This document shows positions 17,246 to 26,661 of a DNA stretch of 43,893 nt, piece by piece (within the stretch, counting starts at the first letter, position 1; every line of letters starts with the position of its first letter). The notes beneath the pieces are model-generated. The model searched no databases, was not told the DNA's origin, and saw nothing but the letters and a program-made list of their open reading frames with translations. The position numbers and the translations under genes were made by a program. The DNA lies in assembly GCA_002172485.2 (NCBI GenBank), contig NHFP02000008.1, positions 28,226 through 72,118 on the forward strand. The letters run 5' to 3'. Source of the stretch: Crocinitomicaceae bacterium TMED114 (GTDB lineage Bacteria; Bacteroidota; Bacteroidia; Flavobacteriales_D; Sanyastnellaceae).

Positions 17246-18452
17246 GGGCTTGCCGGGGTTGAAGTGGTCGGGCGTGACGCGGGCCTTCCGGCTCGTCGAT
17301 GGGCGCAGCAGCGTCGGGGTCGTCGAGGGAGCGGCTGACTGAGAGGATCATGCCCAGAGCAGCGCAGGTGAACAGGATGGAGGTTCCACCCATGGAGACC
17401 AGTGGCAGGGGCTGACCGGTCATGGGCAGCAGGTTCACGGCCACGCCCATGTTGACCATGGCTTGAAAGGTCAGCATGAGGCCGAGGCCAATGGCCAGCA
17501 GACTGCCAAAGGGACGCTGGCAGCGGGTGCCCACGCGGATGGCGCGGGAAAAGAGGATGAGGTAAAGCAGCACCAGGCCGAACCCGCCCACCAGCAGCCC
17601 CCACTCCTCGATGATGAAGGCGTAGATCATGTCGGCATAGGCGACGGGCATGGCGTTGCGGCTGACGCCGGACCCAGGGCCTTGCGGAAGCAATCCACCT
17701 TCGTGGATGGCTTGGAGGGCGAAGTCGATTTGTGTGCTGTCGGATCCGCCCTCACCACCGAGGAACCCGATGGTGCGCGCCACCCACGTGCCGAACCGGG
17801 GGAACAGGCCCGGTGCGGCTGCGCCGAGGGCGACGACCAGAAGCGCCAGGCCACCGCCGATGCCAACGGTGATGAGCAGGTTGCGCGTGGAAACGCCACC
17901 GATGACCATGAGCAGGAAACACACGACGGCCAGCAAGGCGGCCGTGGAGAAGTCAGCGGGCAGGATGAGTCCGCAGGTGGCGGCGATGTAGAGGACGATG
18001 GGCTGAACGCCCTTGCTCCAATCGTGCAGGAAGAGCCGGTTGCGATCGAGCATCCGGGCGACGTAGGCCACCAGGGCCACCTTGGCCATGTCGGAGGGTT
18101 GAAATCGGAAGCCGGCGACATCCACCCAGCGTTTAGCATCATTGACCTCGGCCCCCACCAGCAGCGCCATGAGCAAGAGCGCCAGCGAGATGTGGATACC
18201 GAGTTGACTGAGCCGCGAAAACCACGCGAACCGGAAGTTGTGAATGGCCCACATGGCCCCGATTCCGACGGCCAATTGGAACAGATGACGGACCAGAACG
18301 CTGACTGAATCGCCCCCCGCTTTCCAAGCGAGGGTGGCGCTCGCAGAATAGACGCTCACCGTGGAAGTCAGCACCAACAGGAACACGACCACCCAGATGA
18401 CACGGTCACCTCGGAGGCGTTCGGAAATGGATTCGGTCAGCCCGCTTGTCAT
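17238..18452 (-). CDS. ftsW: SEDS peptidoglycan glycosyltransferase FtsW
   Basis: A 404-residue polytopic membrane protein with nine to ten hydrophobic helices. The SEDS signature is near residue 240-270 (GLLPQGPGSGVSRNAMP then ADMIYAFIIEEWG), which corresponds to the conserved extracellular loop of FtsW/RodA. The position between murD and murG in the dcw cluster indicates FtsW rather than RodA. It polymerises lipid II at the septum with the FtsI transpeptidase encoded six genes away. There is a 3-nt gap from murD. Confidence 0.96.
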   Translation of the reverse strand: MTSGLTESISERLRGDRVIWVVVFLLVLTSTVSVYSASATLAWKAGGDSVSVLVRHLFQLAVGIGAMWAIHNFRFAWFSRLSQLGIHISLALLLMALLVGAEVNDAKRWVDVAGFRFQPSDMAKVALVAYVARMLDRNRLFLHDWSKGVQPIVLYIAATCGLILPADFSTAALLAVVCFLLMVIGGVSTRNLLITVGIGGGLALLVVALGAAAPGLFPRFGTWVARTIGFLGGEGGSDSTQIDFALQAIHEGGLLPQGPGSGVSRNAMPVAYADMIYAFIIEEWGLLVGGFGLVLLYLILFSRAIRVGTRCQRPFGSLLAIGLGLMLTFQAMVNMGVAVNLLPMTGQPLPLVSMGGTSILFTCAALGMILSVSRSLDDPDAAAPIDEPEGPRHARPLQPRQAHG

Positions 18453-18455
18453 CGT

Positions 18456-19817
18456 TCAGAGGGAGCGGACGCCGCTTTTGAAGCGCAGGCCACGCTCCTC
18501 GTAAGAAGAGAACAGGTCGAAGCTGGCGCAAGCCGGGGACAGCAACACGGCGTCTCCCGGACGGGCGAGGTTGTAGCCCATGATGGCGGCTTCTTCAGCG
18601 CTTTCCACTTCGAAAATGCGGGACACGGCCGTACCGAAGGCCTTCTTCAGCTTGGCATTGTCTTTTCCGAGGCAGATCAGGGTGTGCACCTTTTCTCCCA
18701 CCAGCGGAATGAGCTCGGTGTAGTCGTTGCCCTTGTCCACACCCCCGGCAATCCAGACGGTGGGGCGGGTCATGCTGTCGAGGGCGTACCATGCTGCGTT
18801 GACGTTGGTGGCCTTGCTGTCGTTGATGAATCGGATGTCATTGACATCACTGACGCGCTCGAGGCGGTGTTCGATGTTGCGGAAGTGCTGGAGGCCTTCG
18901 CGGAGGTCGGCGTCCTTGAGGTCGAATAGGCGGGCGGCCACGCCGGCGGCCATCGAGTTGTAGAGGTTGTGTTTGCCTTGCAAGGCGAGTTCCTGGATGC
19001 TCATGGTCAGGGAGGGGTTGGTGTAGGTGAATCGGTTGTGTTCAAGGGTGTGTGCGGCCAGGGCCATGCCGTCATCTGCGGGGGTGTCCGCGGTGAAGGC
19101 GTGAACGCGGGCCGCTGTGGTCCGGCGGCTTCGCAGGTTGCGGAGGCCGGGGTCGTCAGCGTTGACGATGAGGTGGTCGTCGGCCGTTTGGCGCGACGTG
19201 ATGTTCCATTTGGCGTCCCCGTATCCGTCGACGTTGCCGTGGCGGTCGAGGTGGTCGGGGGTGAGGTTCAGAAGCAGGGCCACATCGGGTCGGAAGTCGG
19301 TGGTGTCTTCCAATTGGAAGCTGGACGCTTCCACCACCCAGATGGCGCGGTCGCCTTCCGGTCGCTGCCGTGCGTCTGCGATGGCACCGGCGAAGCTGTC
19401 GCCAATGTTGCCGGCGCAACCGGCGTCCAAGCCGCCGGTGACGAGCAGGTGGTGGAGGAGCGCGGTCGTGGTGGTTTTGCCGTTGGTTCCGGTGACCGCG
19501 GCGATGCGTCCGGTGGTGTGTTGCGCGGCAAATTCCAATTCGCCCATGACGTCGATGCCGGCTTCCCGTGCCCATTGCACCGGTGGTGCGGAAGGGGGGA
19601 TGCCCGGAGACTTGACCACCAACGCAGAGGAGGTGAGTGCATGGCGGTCGTGGCCGCCTTCCTCGATGTCAGCGCCCAACGCGGCCAAACGGGCTTTGCG
19701 CTGCGGGTCCACCGCACCGGCATCCGTGACGCGGCAGGACATGCCGAGGCTGTGGCACAGCTTGGCTGCCCCTTCGCCGCTTTCGCCGGCACCGAGTATG
19801 GTGACCTGTGCGGACAT
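18456..19817 (-). CDS. murD: UDP-MurNAc-L-alanine--D-glutamate ligase MurD
   Basis: A 453-residue Mur ligase adding D-Glu. The N-terminal dinucleotide-like motif is ILGAGESGEG (7-16). The ATP loop is TGTNGKTTTT (109-118). FINDSKATNVNA in the C-terminal half is the MurD fingerprint for the glutamate-binding domain. The start at 19817 shares one base with the mraY stop (TGATG). The frame stays open upstream to 20429 but that part only shadows mraY, so it is not used. Confidence 0.97.
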   Translation of the reverse strand: MSAQVTILGAGESGEGAAKLCHSLGMSCRVTDAGAVDPQRKARLAALGADIEEGGHDRHALTSSALVVKSPGIPPSAPPVQWAREAGIDVMGELEFAAQHTTGRIAAVTGTNGKTTTTALLHHLLVTGGLDAGCAGNIGDSFAGAIADARQRPEGDRAIWVVEASSFQLEDTTDFRPDVALLLNLTPDHLDRHGNVDGYGDAKWNITSRQTADDHLIVNADDPGLRNLRSRRTTAARVHAFTADTPADDGMALAAHTLEHNRFTYTNPSLTMSIQELALQGKHNLYNSMAAGVAARLFDLKDADLREGLQHFRNIEHRLERVSDVNDIRFINDSKATNVNAAWYALDSMTRPTVWIAGGVDKGNDYTELIPLVGEKVHTLICLGKDNAKLKKAFGTAVSRIFEVESAEEAAIMGYNLARPGDAVLLSPACASFDLFSSYEERGLRFKSGVRSL

Positions 19818-21055
19818 CAGCGGACTTTGAGGGTGACGATGGTGATGACGGCCAGCAGGATGCCGACGATCCAGAAGCGCGCGGTGATTTTGCTCTCGGG
19901 CATGCCGCCCTTCTGGTAGTGGTGGTGCAGGGGCGACATCCGGAAAATCCGGCGTCCCTCTCCGTACTTCTTCTTGGTGTGGCGGAACCAGGCCACCTGC
20001 ATCACCACACTCAGGTTCTCGATGAGGAAAATGCCGCAGAGGACCGGGATCAGGAGCTCCTTGCGGATGGCGATGGCGAACGTGGCGATGATGCCGCCGA
20101 TCGCCAGGCTGCCCGTGTCGCCCATGAAGACCTGGGCGGGGTAAGCATTGTACCAGAGGAAGCCGATGCAGGCACCGACGAATGCGGCGATGAACACCAC
20201 AAGCTCGCCGCTGTCCGGAATGAACAGGACGTTCAGGTAGTCGCTGAAGACGGCATTGCCGGAGACATAGGCCAGGATGGCAAGGGTCAATCCGATGATG
20301 GCGCTCGTTCCCGTGGCCAAGCCATCCATGCCATCGGTCAGGTTGGCGCCATTGGATACGGCGGTGACGATGAAGACGACGATGAGGGCGAAGACCGCAA
20401 AGCGGGCCCAGGGCGAATCCGTGGCCCAATCGGTCAAGCGGGCATAGTCGAATTCATTGTCCTTGACGAAGGGAATGGTGGTCTTCATGGATCGGTGCTC
20501 CACCCGCACCCATCCGTCGCCGTCGCTGTCCTCCACCCCCTGGGCGATGGCTTCAGCGGCGGTGGCTGGAACCGCTTCCTTGACCCGAACCTGCGGGCTC
20601 CAGAAGAGCATGGCGGCCACGAGGAAGCTGGCGCCCACCTGGCCCACCACCTTGAATTTGCCGGCGAGCCCTTCCTTGTTTTTCCGGAAGACCTTGATGT
20701 AGTCGTCGAGGAAGCCGATGCCGCCGAGGAGGACGGTCACCAGCAGCATGCATTGGATGTAGATGTTGGTCAGGTCCGCGAGCAGGAGGGTCGGGATGAG
20801 GATGGCGCTCAGGATGATGATGCCCCCCATGGTGGGCGTGCCCTGTTTGGCCATTTGCCCCTCCAGTCCGAGGTCGCGCACGATTTCTCCCACCTGCTTG
20901 AGTTGGAGCCACTCGATGATGCGCTTGCCCAGCAGGATGGAGACCAGCAGGGACAGCAGTGCGGCGCTGGCCGCACGGAAGCTAATGTATTGGAACAGGC
21001 CGGCACCCGGGATATCCGCAATCTGCTGGAGGTGGTCGAAGAGGTGATATAGCAT
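19817..21055 (-). CDS. mraY: Phospho-MurNAc-pentapeptide transferase MraY
   Basis: A 412-residue polytopic membrane enzyme that makes lipid I from UDP-MurNAc-pentapeptide and undecaprenyl phosphate. Catalytic and signature segments are FLDDYIKV (about 115-122), [10 protein letters not shown] (238-247) and the HHHYQKGG loop near 325. Between helices, residues about 154-216 form a long hydrophilic insertion containing EDSDGDGW. Bacteroidota MraY proteins do carry an insertion here, but this one seems large. It starts 3 nt after murE. Confidence 0.97.
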   Translation of the reverse strand: MLYHLFDHLQQIADIPGAGLFQYISFRAASAALLSLLVSILLGKRIIEWLQLKQVGEIVRDLGLEGQMAKQGTPTMGGIIILSAILIPTLLLADLTNIYIQCMLLVTVLLGGIGFLDDYIKVFRKNKEGLAGKFKVVGQVGASFLVAAMLFWSPQVRVKEAVPATAAEAIAQGVEDSDGDGWVRVEHRSMKTTIPFVKDNEFDYARLTDWATDSPWARFAVFALIVVFIVTAVSNGANLTDGMDGLATGTSAIIGLTLAILAYVSGNAVFSDYLNVLFIPDSGELVVFIAAFVGACIGFLWYNAYPAQVFMGDTGSLAIGGIIATFAIAIRKELLIPVLCGIFLIENLSVVMQVAWFRHTKKKYGEGRRIFRMSPLHHHYQKGGMPESKITARFWIVGILLAVITIVTLKVR

Positions 21056-21058
21056 CGA

Positions 21059-22555
21059 TCAGCGGGTGAGGGCGTTCAGGGACTCGGCGAGCACGGCGAC
21101 ATCGTCGAACGGCAGTTTGTCGCCGGCGATCTCCTGGTACTTCTCGTGGCCTTTGCCTGCGACGAGGATGACGTCGCCCGGGGTGGCCTGCATGCAGGCG
21201 GTTCGGATGGCTTCGCCCCGGTCGGCATTGGCGGTGACCTTGCGCATTTGAACGGGGTCCAGCCCGTCACGCATGTCGTTCAGGATGGCGTTGGGGTCTT
21301 CGCTTCGGGGGTTGTCTGATGTCAGGATGACCCAGTCTGCGAGGTCGGCCGCAGTCTGGGCCATGATGGGGCGTTTGGTGCGGTCTCGGTCGCCGCCACA
21401 GCCCACCACGCACAGGATGCGGGATTCGCCTTGGGCGCCGGTCACGGGGCCTGCAGAACGCACCGCACGTAGGGTCTCGAGGACCTTGTGGAGGGCGTCG
21501 GGGGTGTGCGCGTAATCGACGATGGCATGCACGTCGCCTTGTCCGGCCTGGACGAGTTGCATGCGCCCGGCTGGGGCATCCAGCATGGACAGGTGGGTCA
21601 GGGCATCCATGCTGTTCCAGCCGAGTTCACGGGCGACCGCGTACACTGCAGTCAGGTTGGCGGCATTGAAGTCGCCGATCAGCCGGGTGTAGAGGTCTTG
21701 CCCATCGATGTGCAGCTGCAGGCCACCGAGGCCATTCTCCACGATGCGGGCCTTGTGGTCGGCCACTTGGTGGGTGCCATAGGTGACCACCCGGGCACGG
21801 GTGCCTTGTACCATGGTGTCTCCGTGGCGGGCATCGGCATTGGTCAGGGCGAATGCGGTGCCGGGCAGTCCGTCAAAGAGGGACTTCTTGGCGCCGATGT
21901 AGGCGTTGAAATCCCCGTGGTAATCCAGGTGGTCGTGGGTGATGTTGGTGAAGACAGCGCCGGTCAGTGGGGTGCCGGCCAATCGGTGCTGGTCCAAGGC
22001 GTGCGAGCTCGCCTCCATGAAGCAATGGGTGCAGCCGGCGTCCAGCATGTCCGCGAACAATTGTTGCAGCCCGACGGGGTCCGGTGTGGTGTGCGTGGCC
22101 GGGACGACGCGGTCGTTGATGCGGTTCTCCACCGTGCTGACCAGGCCGGCTTTGCGGTCGAACATGCGGGCCAGGCGGTGGAGCAACGTGGCCACCGTGG
22201 TTTTTCCGTTGGTGCCGGTGACGGCCACGATTTTGAGGCGTTCGCCCGGGTTGTCATGGAAGTTGGCGGCGAGGTGCCCCAGCGCTTCGCGGGCGTTGTC
22301 CACTTGGATGTAGACGACCTGGTCCGTTTGGTCGGCTTCCTGGGGCAGGCGTTCGCAGACGATGGCGGCAGCACCGGCACGGATGGCCCCGGGAATGTGG
22401 TCGTGTCCGTCGACGACAGCACCAGGGATGGCCACGAAGCAGCCAAATGGTTTGACTTGACGGCTGTCGGCGACCACCGACTCCACGGCGATGTGGGTGG
22501 ACCCGGCGACCTCGGTGATGCGCGCTCCGTAGAGGATGTCCTTCAGGATCTTCAT
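21059..22555 (-). CDS. murE: UDP-MurNAc-tripeptide synthetase MurE, meso-DAP type
   Basis: A 498-residue Mur ligase that adds the third amino acid. The ATP loop TGTNGKTT lies at 113-120. ASSHALDQHR and NITHDHLDYHG are conserved core segments. The specificity motif is DNPR at 414-417. In characterised MurE enzymes DNPR goes with meso-diaminopimelate, whereas lysine-adding enzymes differ here, so the cell wall is predicted to be DAP-type, as usual for Gram-negative bacteria. It overlaps ftsI by 4 nt. Confidence 0.97.
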   Translation of the reverse strand: MKILKDILYGARITEVAGSTHIAVESVVADSRQVKPFGCFVAIPGAVVDGHDHIPGAIRAGAAAIVCERLPQEADQTDQVVYIQVDNAREALGHLAANFHDNPGERLKIVAVTGTNGKTTVATLLHRLARMFDRKAGLVSTVENRINDRVVPATHTTPDPVGLQQLFADMLDAGCTHCFMEASSHALDQHRLAGTPLTGAVFTNITHDHLDYHGDFNAYIGAKKSLFDGLPGTAFALTNADARHGDTMVQGTRARVVTYGTHQVADHKARIVENGLGGLQLHIDGQDLYTRLIGDFNAANLTAVYAVARELGWNSMDALTHLSMLDAPAGRMQLVQAGQGDVHAIVDYAHTPDALHKVLETLRAVRSAGPVTGAQGESRILCVVGCGGDRDRTKRPIMAQTAADLADWVILTSDNPRSEDPNAILNDMRDGLDPVQMRKVTANADRGEAIRTACMQATPGDVILVAGKGHEKYQEIAGDKLPFDDVAVLAESLNALTR

Positions 22556-24690
22556 GAGAGTTCGAGCAGGATGGTTTGGCCATCCCGAGGGGATGTGCCG
22601 GGTGCAAGGCTTTGGCGTCGGACCGTGCCGCGCCCTTCGATGGTCACCTGCAGCCCGCGGCGTTCGAGCAATTGGAGGGCGTCCCGGAGGGACATGCCGC
22701 GGACATCAGGGACCTCGGTTTCAGGAATTCTTCGGGAAGAGAGCGTGACCACATCGTCTCCCGTGCTGGCTGCCACATGGGTGGGTTCGATGCCGCGACC
22801 TGCGGTGTCGAGCAGGAAAGGCACACCCAATTCGGTGTAGAGCGCGCGCAGGGTCGACCAGTCGCCGTTCATCGAGACGGGAAGGCGGGGCTGCTCAGCC
22901 AGTTGGAGCCCTTCGCGGCGGGCGAGTTCCGGTTGGGTGCCGTACAGGTGGTCCGCAATGGCGCGGAAGACGGGGGCCGCCACGACACCGCCGTAGTATC
23001 CGTATTTCGTCGGGCGCTGAACCACCACGGCGATGGTGTACGCGGGTTGTTCGGCTGGGAAGTAGCCCACAAAGGAGCCGCGGTGGCCTTGGTATCCGCC
23101 ACCGGGTTGGCTGGCGCGGGCGGTTCCGGTCTTGCCTGCGACGCGGTAGGGGCGGTCCCGGAAGATGTCTTCTGCCGTGCCGTGTCCGCCGGGCAAACAG
23201 ACGAGTTCCATCATGTTGCGCAGGGCGGACAGGGTGGGGCGGCTGGCAATGCGCTCCTTCAGGACGTGCACCGGGAAGGCCTCGGCCACTTCTGCACCAT
23301 CGAGCAAGGCGTCGGCAAACCGGGGGCGAATGAGCCGGCCGTCCGCAGCGACGGCATTGTAGAATGTGGCGGTCTGGAGCGGGGTCATGGCCACCTCATA
23401 CCCGATGGACATCGAAGTCAATGAGCAGGAACTCCAAGTCCTTTCCTTGGTGGACTTGTGGACGGTCGGGGTGCCTTCACCGGCCAATTCCACACCGAGT
23501 TTCCGGCCGATGCCGATTTCAGCGAGGGCGTCGAGCCAAGCTTGGGGATCTGCGGCGAACACCTGTTGCACCGCTTTGGCCGTGCCCACGTTGGAGCTGC
23601 GCTCGAAGACTTCTTCCAAGCGAAGTAGGCCGTATCCACCTTGGGGGTGGCTCGTGTCCGTCATCTTGGAGCAGCCGCGGGAGGGTTTGTACGCGCCGGC
23701 TTCCGTGTCGATGGTGTCGGTCGGTTGGATTTGGCCCGTCTCGAGGAGGGCCATCAGGCTGGCCAATTTGAAGGTGGAGCCCGGTTCGACTGCGGATCCC
23801 AGGGCGTAGTTGTAGCTCTCGCTGCAGACCCCGGATTCGGCATCGCGCGTCAGGTTGGCGATGGCCACCACATTGCCCGTGGCGACCTCCAACACCACGG
23901 CGCAACCCCATTCGGCTTCGTGGTGATCCAATTGGGCGCGTAGGGCATCGGATGCCACATCCTGGGTGCGCAGGTCAAGGGTGGTGCGGACATCGAGTCC
24001 CGGCTCGGGTGCCCGAACAAAGTCATCGGTGGCCGGAATCCAATAGTTGCCGTGGATTCGCCGCATCCAACGCTCTCCGGCGCGGCCGGACAGGGCGGAG
24101 TCGTACGCCGCTTCGATGCCCACGCTGTTGCCTTCTGGCCGGTGCAGCCCGATGGTCCGGTTGGCGAGCGGCCTGAATGGCTTGTCGCGGCGCGGCTTCT
24201 CATTGAACATGAACCCGGACCTGTTGCGGCTGCGCCCGTTGAGCCAGGGGAAGGACTCTACCGCTTGGCGACGGTCCCATGGGATGTTGCGCGCGATGGG
24301 GACGTAACGGCTTGTGCCATTCCGGTGCGCATCGAGCAGGAAGTCGCGCCACCCTTCTGCACTGCGCTTACCGAATTCCCGGGCGCATGCCGTGGCGAGG
24401 GCAGGGAGTTCGGTCAGAAAGTCCGCCTGTTCCTGTTCCGTGTCGATGACCGTAGGGTCCCAATGCAGGTCGAAGCGGGGCACGCTGGCGGCCAAAAGGT
24501 GCCCTTCAGCGGACAGGATGCGCCCGCGTTCGGGTTCAATGGTGCGCAGTTGGGGCAGCATGGCTTTGCCGGCCGCATGGTCGGGATTCAGCTGTACCAT
24601 GGCGATGCGCGCCACGATGGCGAGTCCGAATACAGCGAAGGCGACGAACATCACCCAAGCCTTGGAGGCGAAATGTTGGGTGCGACTCAT
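22552..24690 (-). CDS. ftsI: Septal penicillin-binding protein FtsI (PBP3) with C-terminal PASTA domain
   Basis: A 712-residue class B PBP that cross-links septal peptidoglycan. It has a cytoplasmic tail, one membrane helix (about 11-31), a pedestal domain, then the transpeptidase domain: STFK with nucleophile Ser305, SSN at 365-367 and KTG at 520-522. After a linker, a PASTA domain starts at EVPDVRGMSLRDAL (about 659) and runs to the end. The PASTA tail is common in Bacteroidota and Firmicutes division PBPs but absent from E. coli FtsI. The start overlaps the ftsL-like stop by 4 nt. Confidence 0.97.
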   Translation of the reverse strand: MSRTQHFASKAWVMFVAFAVFGLAIVARIAMVQLNPDHAAGKAMLPQLRTIEPERGRILSAEGHLLAASVPRFDLHWDPTVIDTEQEQADFLTELPALATACAREFGKRSAEGWRDFLLDAHRNGTSRYVPIARNIPWDRRQAVESFPWLNGRSRNRSGFMFNEKPRRDKPFRPLANRTIGLHRPEGNSVGIEAAYDSALSGRAGERWMRRIHGNYWIPATDDFVRAPEPGLDVRTTLDLRTQDVASDALRAQLDHHEAEWGCAVVLEVATGNVVAIANLTRDAESGVCSESYNYALGSAVEPGSTFKLASLMALLETGQIQPTDTIDTEAGAYKPSRGCSKMTDTSHPQGGYGLLRLEEVFERSSNVGTAKAVQQVFAADPQAWLDALAEIGIGRKLGVELAGEGTPTVHKSTKERTWSSCSLTSMSIGYEVAMTPLQTATFYNAVAADGRLIRPRFADALLDGAEVAEAFPVHVLKERIASRPTLSALRNMMELVCLPGGHGTAEDIFRDRPYRVAGKTGTARASQPGGGYQGHRGSFVGYFPAEQPAYTIAVVVQRPTKYGYYGGVVAAPVFRAIADHLYGTQPELARREGLQLAEQPRLPVSMNGDWSTLRALYTELGVPFLLDTAGRGIEPTHVAASTGDDVVTLSSRRIPETEVPDVRGMSLRDALQLLERRGLQVTIEGRGTVRRQSLAPGTSPRDGQTILLELS

Positions 24691-25238
24691 GGCGTGGTGG
24701 CGTCAGGCAGAATGCGGGGTGGTGTGTCCGGTGCCGCGAGGTCGATGTCGGCCATGGCCTCATCGAGTCGGCTCCGTTGCAGTTGGGATTCGAACCGGCC
24801 GCGCAGGGCTTGCTCGTGGTGGCGGAGGTTGCGCAGTTCCTTTCGGCCTTCCTTGATGGCCCGCTCATCGTATTCGTAGCGGTATTGCAGGTAGATGTAG
24901 CCAACGAACAGCAGGCCCAGGAAGGCAGCGAAGGGGAGGTGGCGGAGCACGTCTGGCGCGCCGAGCCATTCTCCGGTCAGCGATCGCCGGATTGGGGCGA
25001 AGGCACGCTGGAGTGCGGCGCCCACAGGGTTGGGCCGTTTGGCGCGGCGGGTGCGGGAAGTCCTGTCAGCCTGTTGTGGGTCGAGCGGCTTGACATGGCC
25101 GCGGCCGCGCTTGGTGCGCCGAGATTTCGGTGCGTTGGCGGCCACGCTCCGGGCCTGCATCTCTTCTGGAGTGAGGCGGCGGTTGGCCTTTTTTCCTGCG
25201 CCGTTGCCCTTGCGCTGTGAACCGCGTTTCCAGATCAT
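24687..25238 (-). CDS. ftsL: FtsL-like bitopic division protein
   Basis: A 183-residue protein between rsmH and ftsI, the standard ftsL position. The first ~95 residues are very basic (MIWKRGSQRKG, then many Arg/Lys). One membrane helix spans about 101-118, followed by a coiled-coil-prone stretch (YEYDERAIKEGRKELRNL) and a Pro/Asp-rich tail. Bacteroidota proteins at this place are usually called FtsL-like because sequence identity to FtsL is very low. Assignment rests on topology and gene order. Expected partner: FtsQ and FtsI in the divisome. Confidence 0.82.
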   Translation of the reverse strand: MIWKRGSQRKGNGAGKKANRRLTPEEMQARSVAANAPKSRRTKRGRGHVKPLDPQQADRTSRTRRAKRPNPVGAALQRAFAPIRRSLTGEWLGAPDVLRHLPFAAFLGLLFVGYIYLQYRYEYDERAIKEGRKELRNLRHHEQALRGRFESQLQRSRLDEAMADIDLAAPDTPPRILPDATTP

Positions 25239-26158
25239 GCGGCCAGGGTGTTGCGGGCAGCCACGCGAAGCCGGGCGCTGCGGGATCGGGGGTTGCGGAC
25301 CATTTCTTCCGCATCGGCCACGATGGCTTTGCCGGTCACCTTGTCAAAAGGCACGAGGGCCCGGCCGTGGAAGTCTTTTTCAACCTCACCGGCGAGGTTG
25401 CCGGCGCGCATGAACCGCTTGACCATGCGGTCCTCCAGGCTGTGGTAGCTGATGACGACGAGGCGCCCTCCGGGTGCCAGCAATTGGAGACTGGTCTTCA
25501 GCAGGTCTTCCAATGCGCCGAGTTCGTCGTTGACCGCGATGCGCAAGGCCTGGAAAGCTTGGGCGAGGTATTGGTTGCGCTTGTTGGGTGGGGCCAACGG
25601 CGTCAGTGTGTGCTGCAACCAGCTGGTGGACAAGGCGCCTTCCGGTTGGTCTCTCAAGGCGGTCAGGATGGCCCGCGCCGCTTTGTGGGGGTGGTTCAAT
25701 TCGCCGTATTGGCGGAAGAGGTGGGTCAATTCACCCGCTTCCATGCGGCGAAGCAGGGCGTCGGCCCCTTCGCCGAGTCGGGGGTCCATCCGCATGTCGA
25801 GCTCCCCTTCTCCTCGGGTGCTGAACCCGCGTTCGGCCGCGTCGAACTGGTGGCTGCTGACGCCGAGGTCGGCCAGGATGCCGTTCACTTTCTGGACGCC
25901 GTGCAGTCGAAGGAAGTTGGATGCGAAGCGGAAGTTCTCCGGGATGAGTTGGAAGCGCGCGTCGTCAGGCACATTGTCCGCTGCGTCGGGGTCGCAATCG
26001 AAACCGAACAGCCGCCCGTCCGGCCCGAGTTGATCCAAGATGCCACGGCTGTGTCCGCCTCCGCCGAAAGTGCAGTCCACGTAAGTCCCGCCGGGCTGCA
26101 GGGCCAATCCGTCGAGGGAGGCGTCAAACAGCACGGGAACGTGGTACGTGGACTCCAT
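25235..26158 (-). CDS. rsmH: 16S rRNA (cytosine1402-N4)-methyltransferase RsmH (MraW)
   Basis: A 307-residue SAM-dependent methyltransferase acting on C1402 in the ribosomal P site. It starts MESTYHVPVL, the conserved N-terminus of the family. The SAM-binding motif is DCTFGGGGHSRGIL (about 28-41). GILADLGVSSHQFD, AFQALRIAVNDEL and VISYHSLEDRMVK are hallmark segments. The start at 26158 shares one base with the mraZ stop. A frame extending to 26287 only shadows mraZ. The stop overlaps the ftsL-like start by 4 nt. Confidence 0.97.
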   Translation of the reverse strand: MESTYHVPVLFDASLDGLALQPGGTYVDCTFGGGGHSRGILDQLGPDGRLFGFDCDPDAADNVPDDARFQLIPENFRFASNFLRLHGVQKVNGILADLGVSSHQFDAAERGFSTRGEGELDMRMDPRLGEGADALLRRMEAGELTHLFRQYGELNHPHKAARAILTALRDQPEGALSTSWLQHTLTPLAPPNKRNQYLAQAFQALRIAVNDELGALEDLLKTSLQLLAPGGRLVVISYHSLEDRMVKRFMRAGNLAGEVEKDFHGRALVPFDKVTGKAIVADAEEMVRNPRSRSARLRVAARNTLAA

Positions 26159-26661
26159 CAGTTGCGCGCTGCGTCGTTGGCGTTCCGGCCAGGCTCGATG
26201 TCCTGGCGCACTTTCTCGGCGAGGGCGCCGAAGTCGAAATCGTCTTCTTCCCCGAGGACCTGGGCCTCGAAGCGGGCCTTGGACCACACTTCGATCTTCT
26301 CGCCGAGGCCGGTGACCACGCAGTCTCCTGCTTGGCCAGCTTCCAGTCCGGCGTGTCCGAGCAGGGCGGCGGGGACGAGCAGTCGCCCGGCGCTGTCCAC
26401 CTCCACGAGGGTGGCGCCCTTCATGAATTTCCGCTGGAACAACTGGTGGCTGCGGTCATAGCGGCTCAGTCGCGCCATTTCGGCATTGACCTTGTCCCAT
26501 TCGGGTTTCGGGTAAATGACCAGGCAGCCCTCGAAGATGTCGCGGTTGACCACCAAGCCATCGTGCAGCACCCGGTCCAGTTGCTTGCGCAGCTTGGCCG
26601 GGAAGCTGACGCGTCCCTTGGCGTCGATCCGACAGTGGTATTCCCCGAGGAGGTTGAGCAT
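26158..26661 (-). CDS. mraZ: Transcriptional regulator MraZ
   Basis: A 167-residue protein with two AbrB-like MraZ half-domains: LLGEYHCRIDAKGRVSFPAKL at the start and VDSAGRLLVPAALLGHAG in the second half, each with the DxxGR DNA-binding signature. MraZ forms ring oligomers and represses the dcw operon in characterised bacteria. The ATG at 26661 is chosen because homologues begin a few residues before GEY. An ATG seven codons upstream (26682) overlaps the proposed operator and is less likely. It is the first gene of a cluster running to 10170. Confidence 0.95.
   Translation of the reverse strand: MLNLLGEYHCRIDAKGRVSFPAKLRKQLDRVLHDGLVVNRDIFEGCLVIYPKPEWDKVNAEMARLSRYDRSHQLFQRKFMKGATLVEVDSAGRLLVPAALLGHAGLEAGQAGDCVVTGLGEKIEVWSKARFEAQVLGEEDDFDFGALAEKVRQDIEPGRNANDAARN

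Noticed and set aside
19818-20429. N-terminal extension of MurD
   Set aside because: It only shadows mraY; the MurD family start with ILGAGESG is at 19817.
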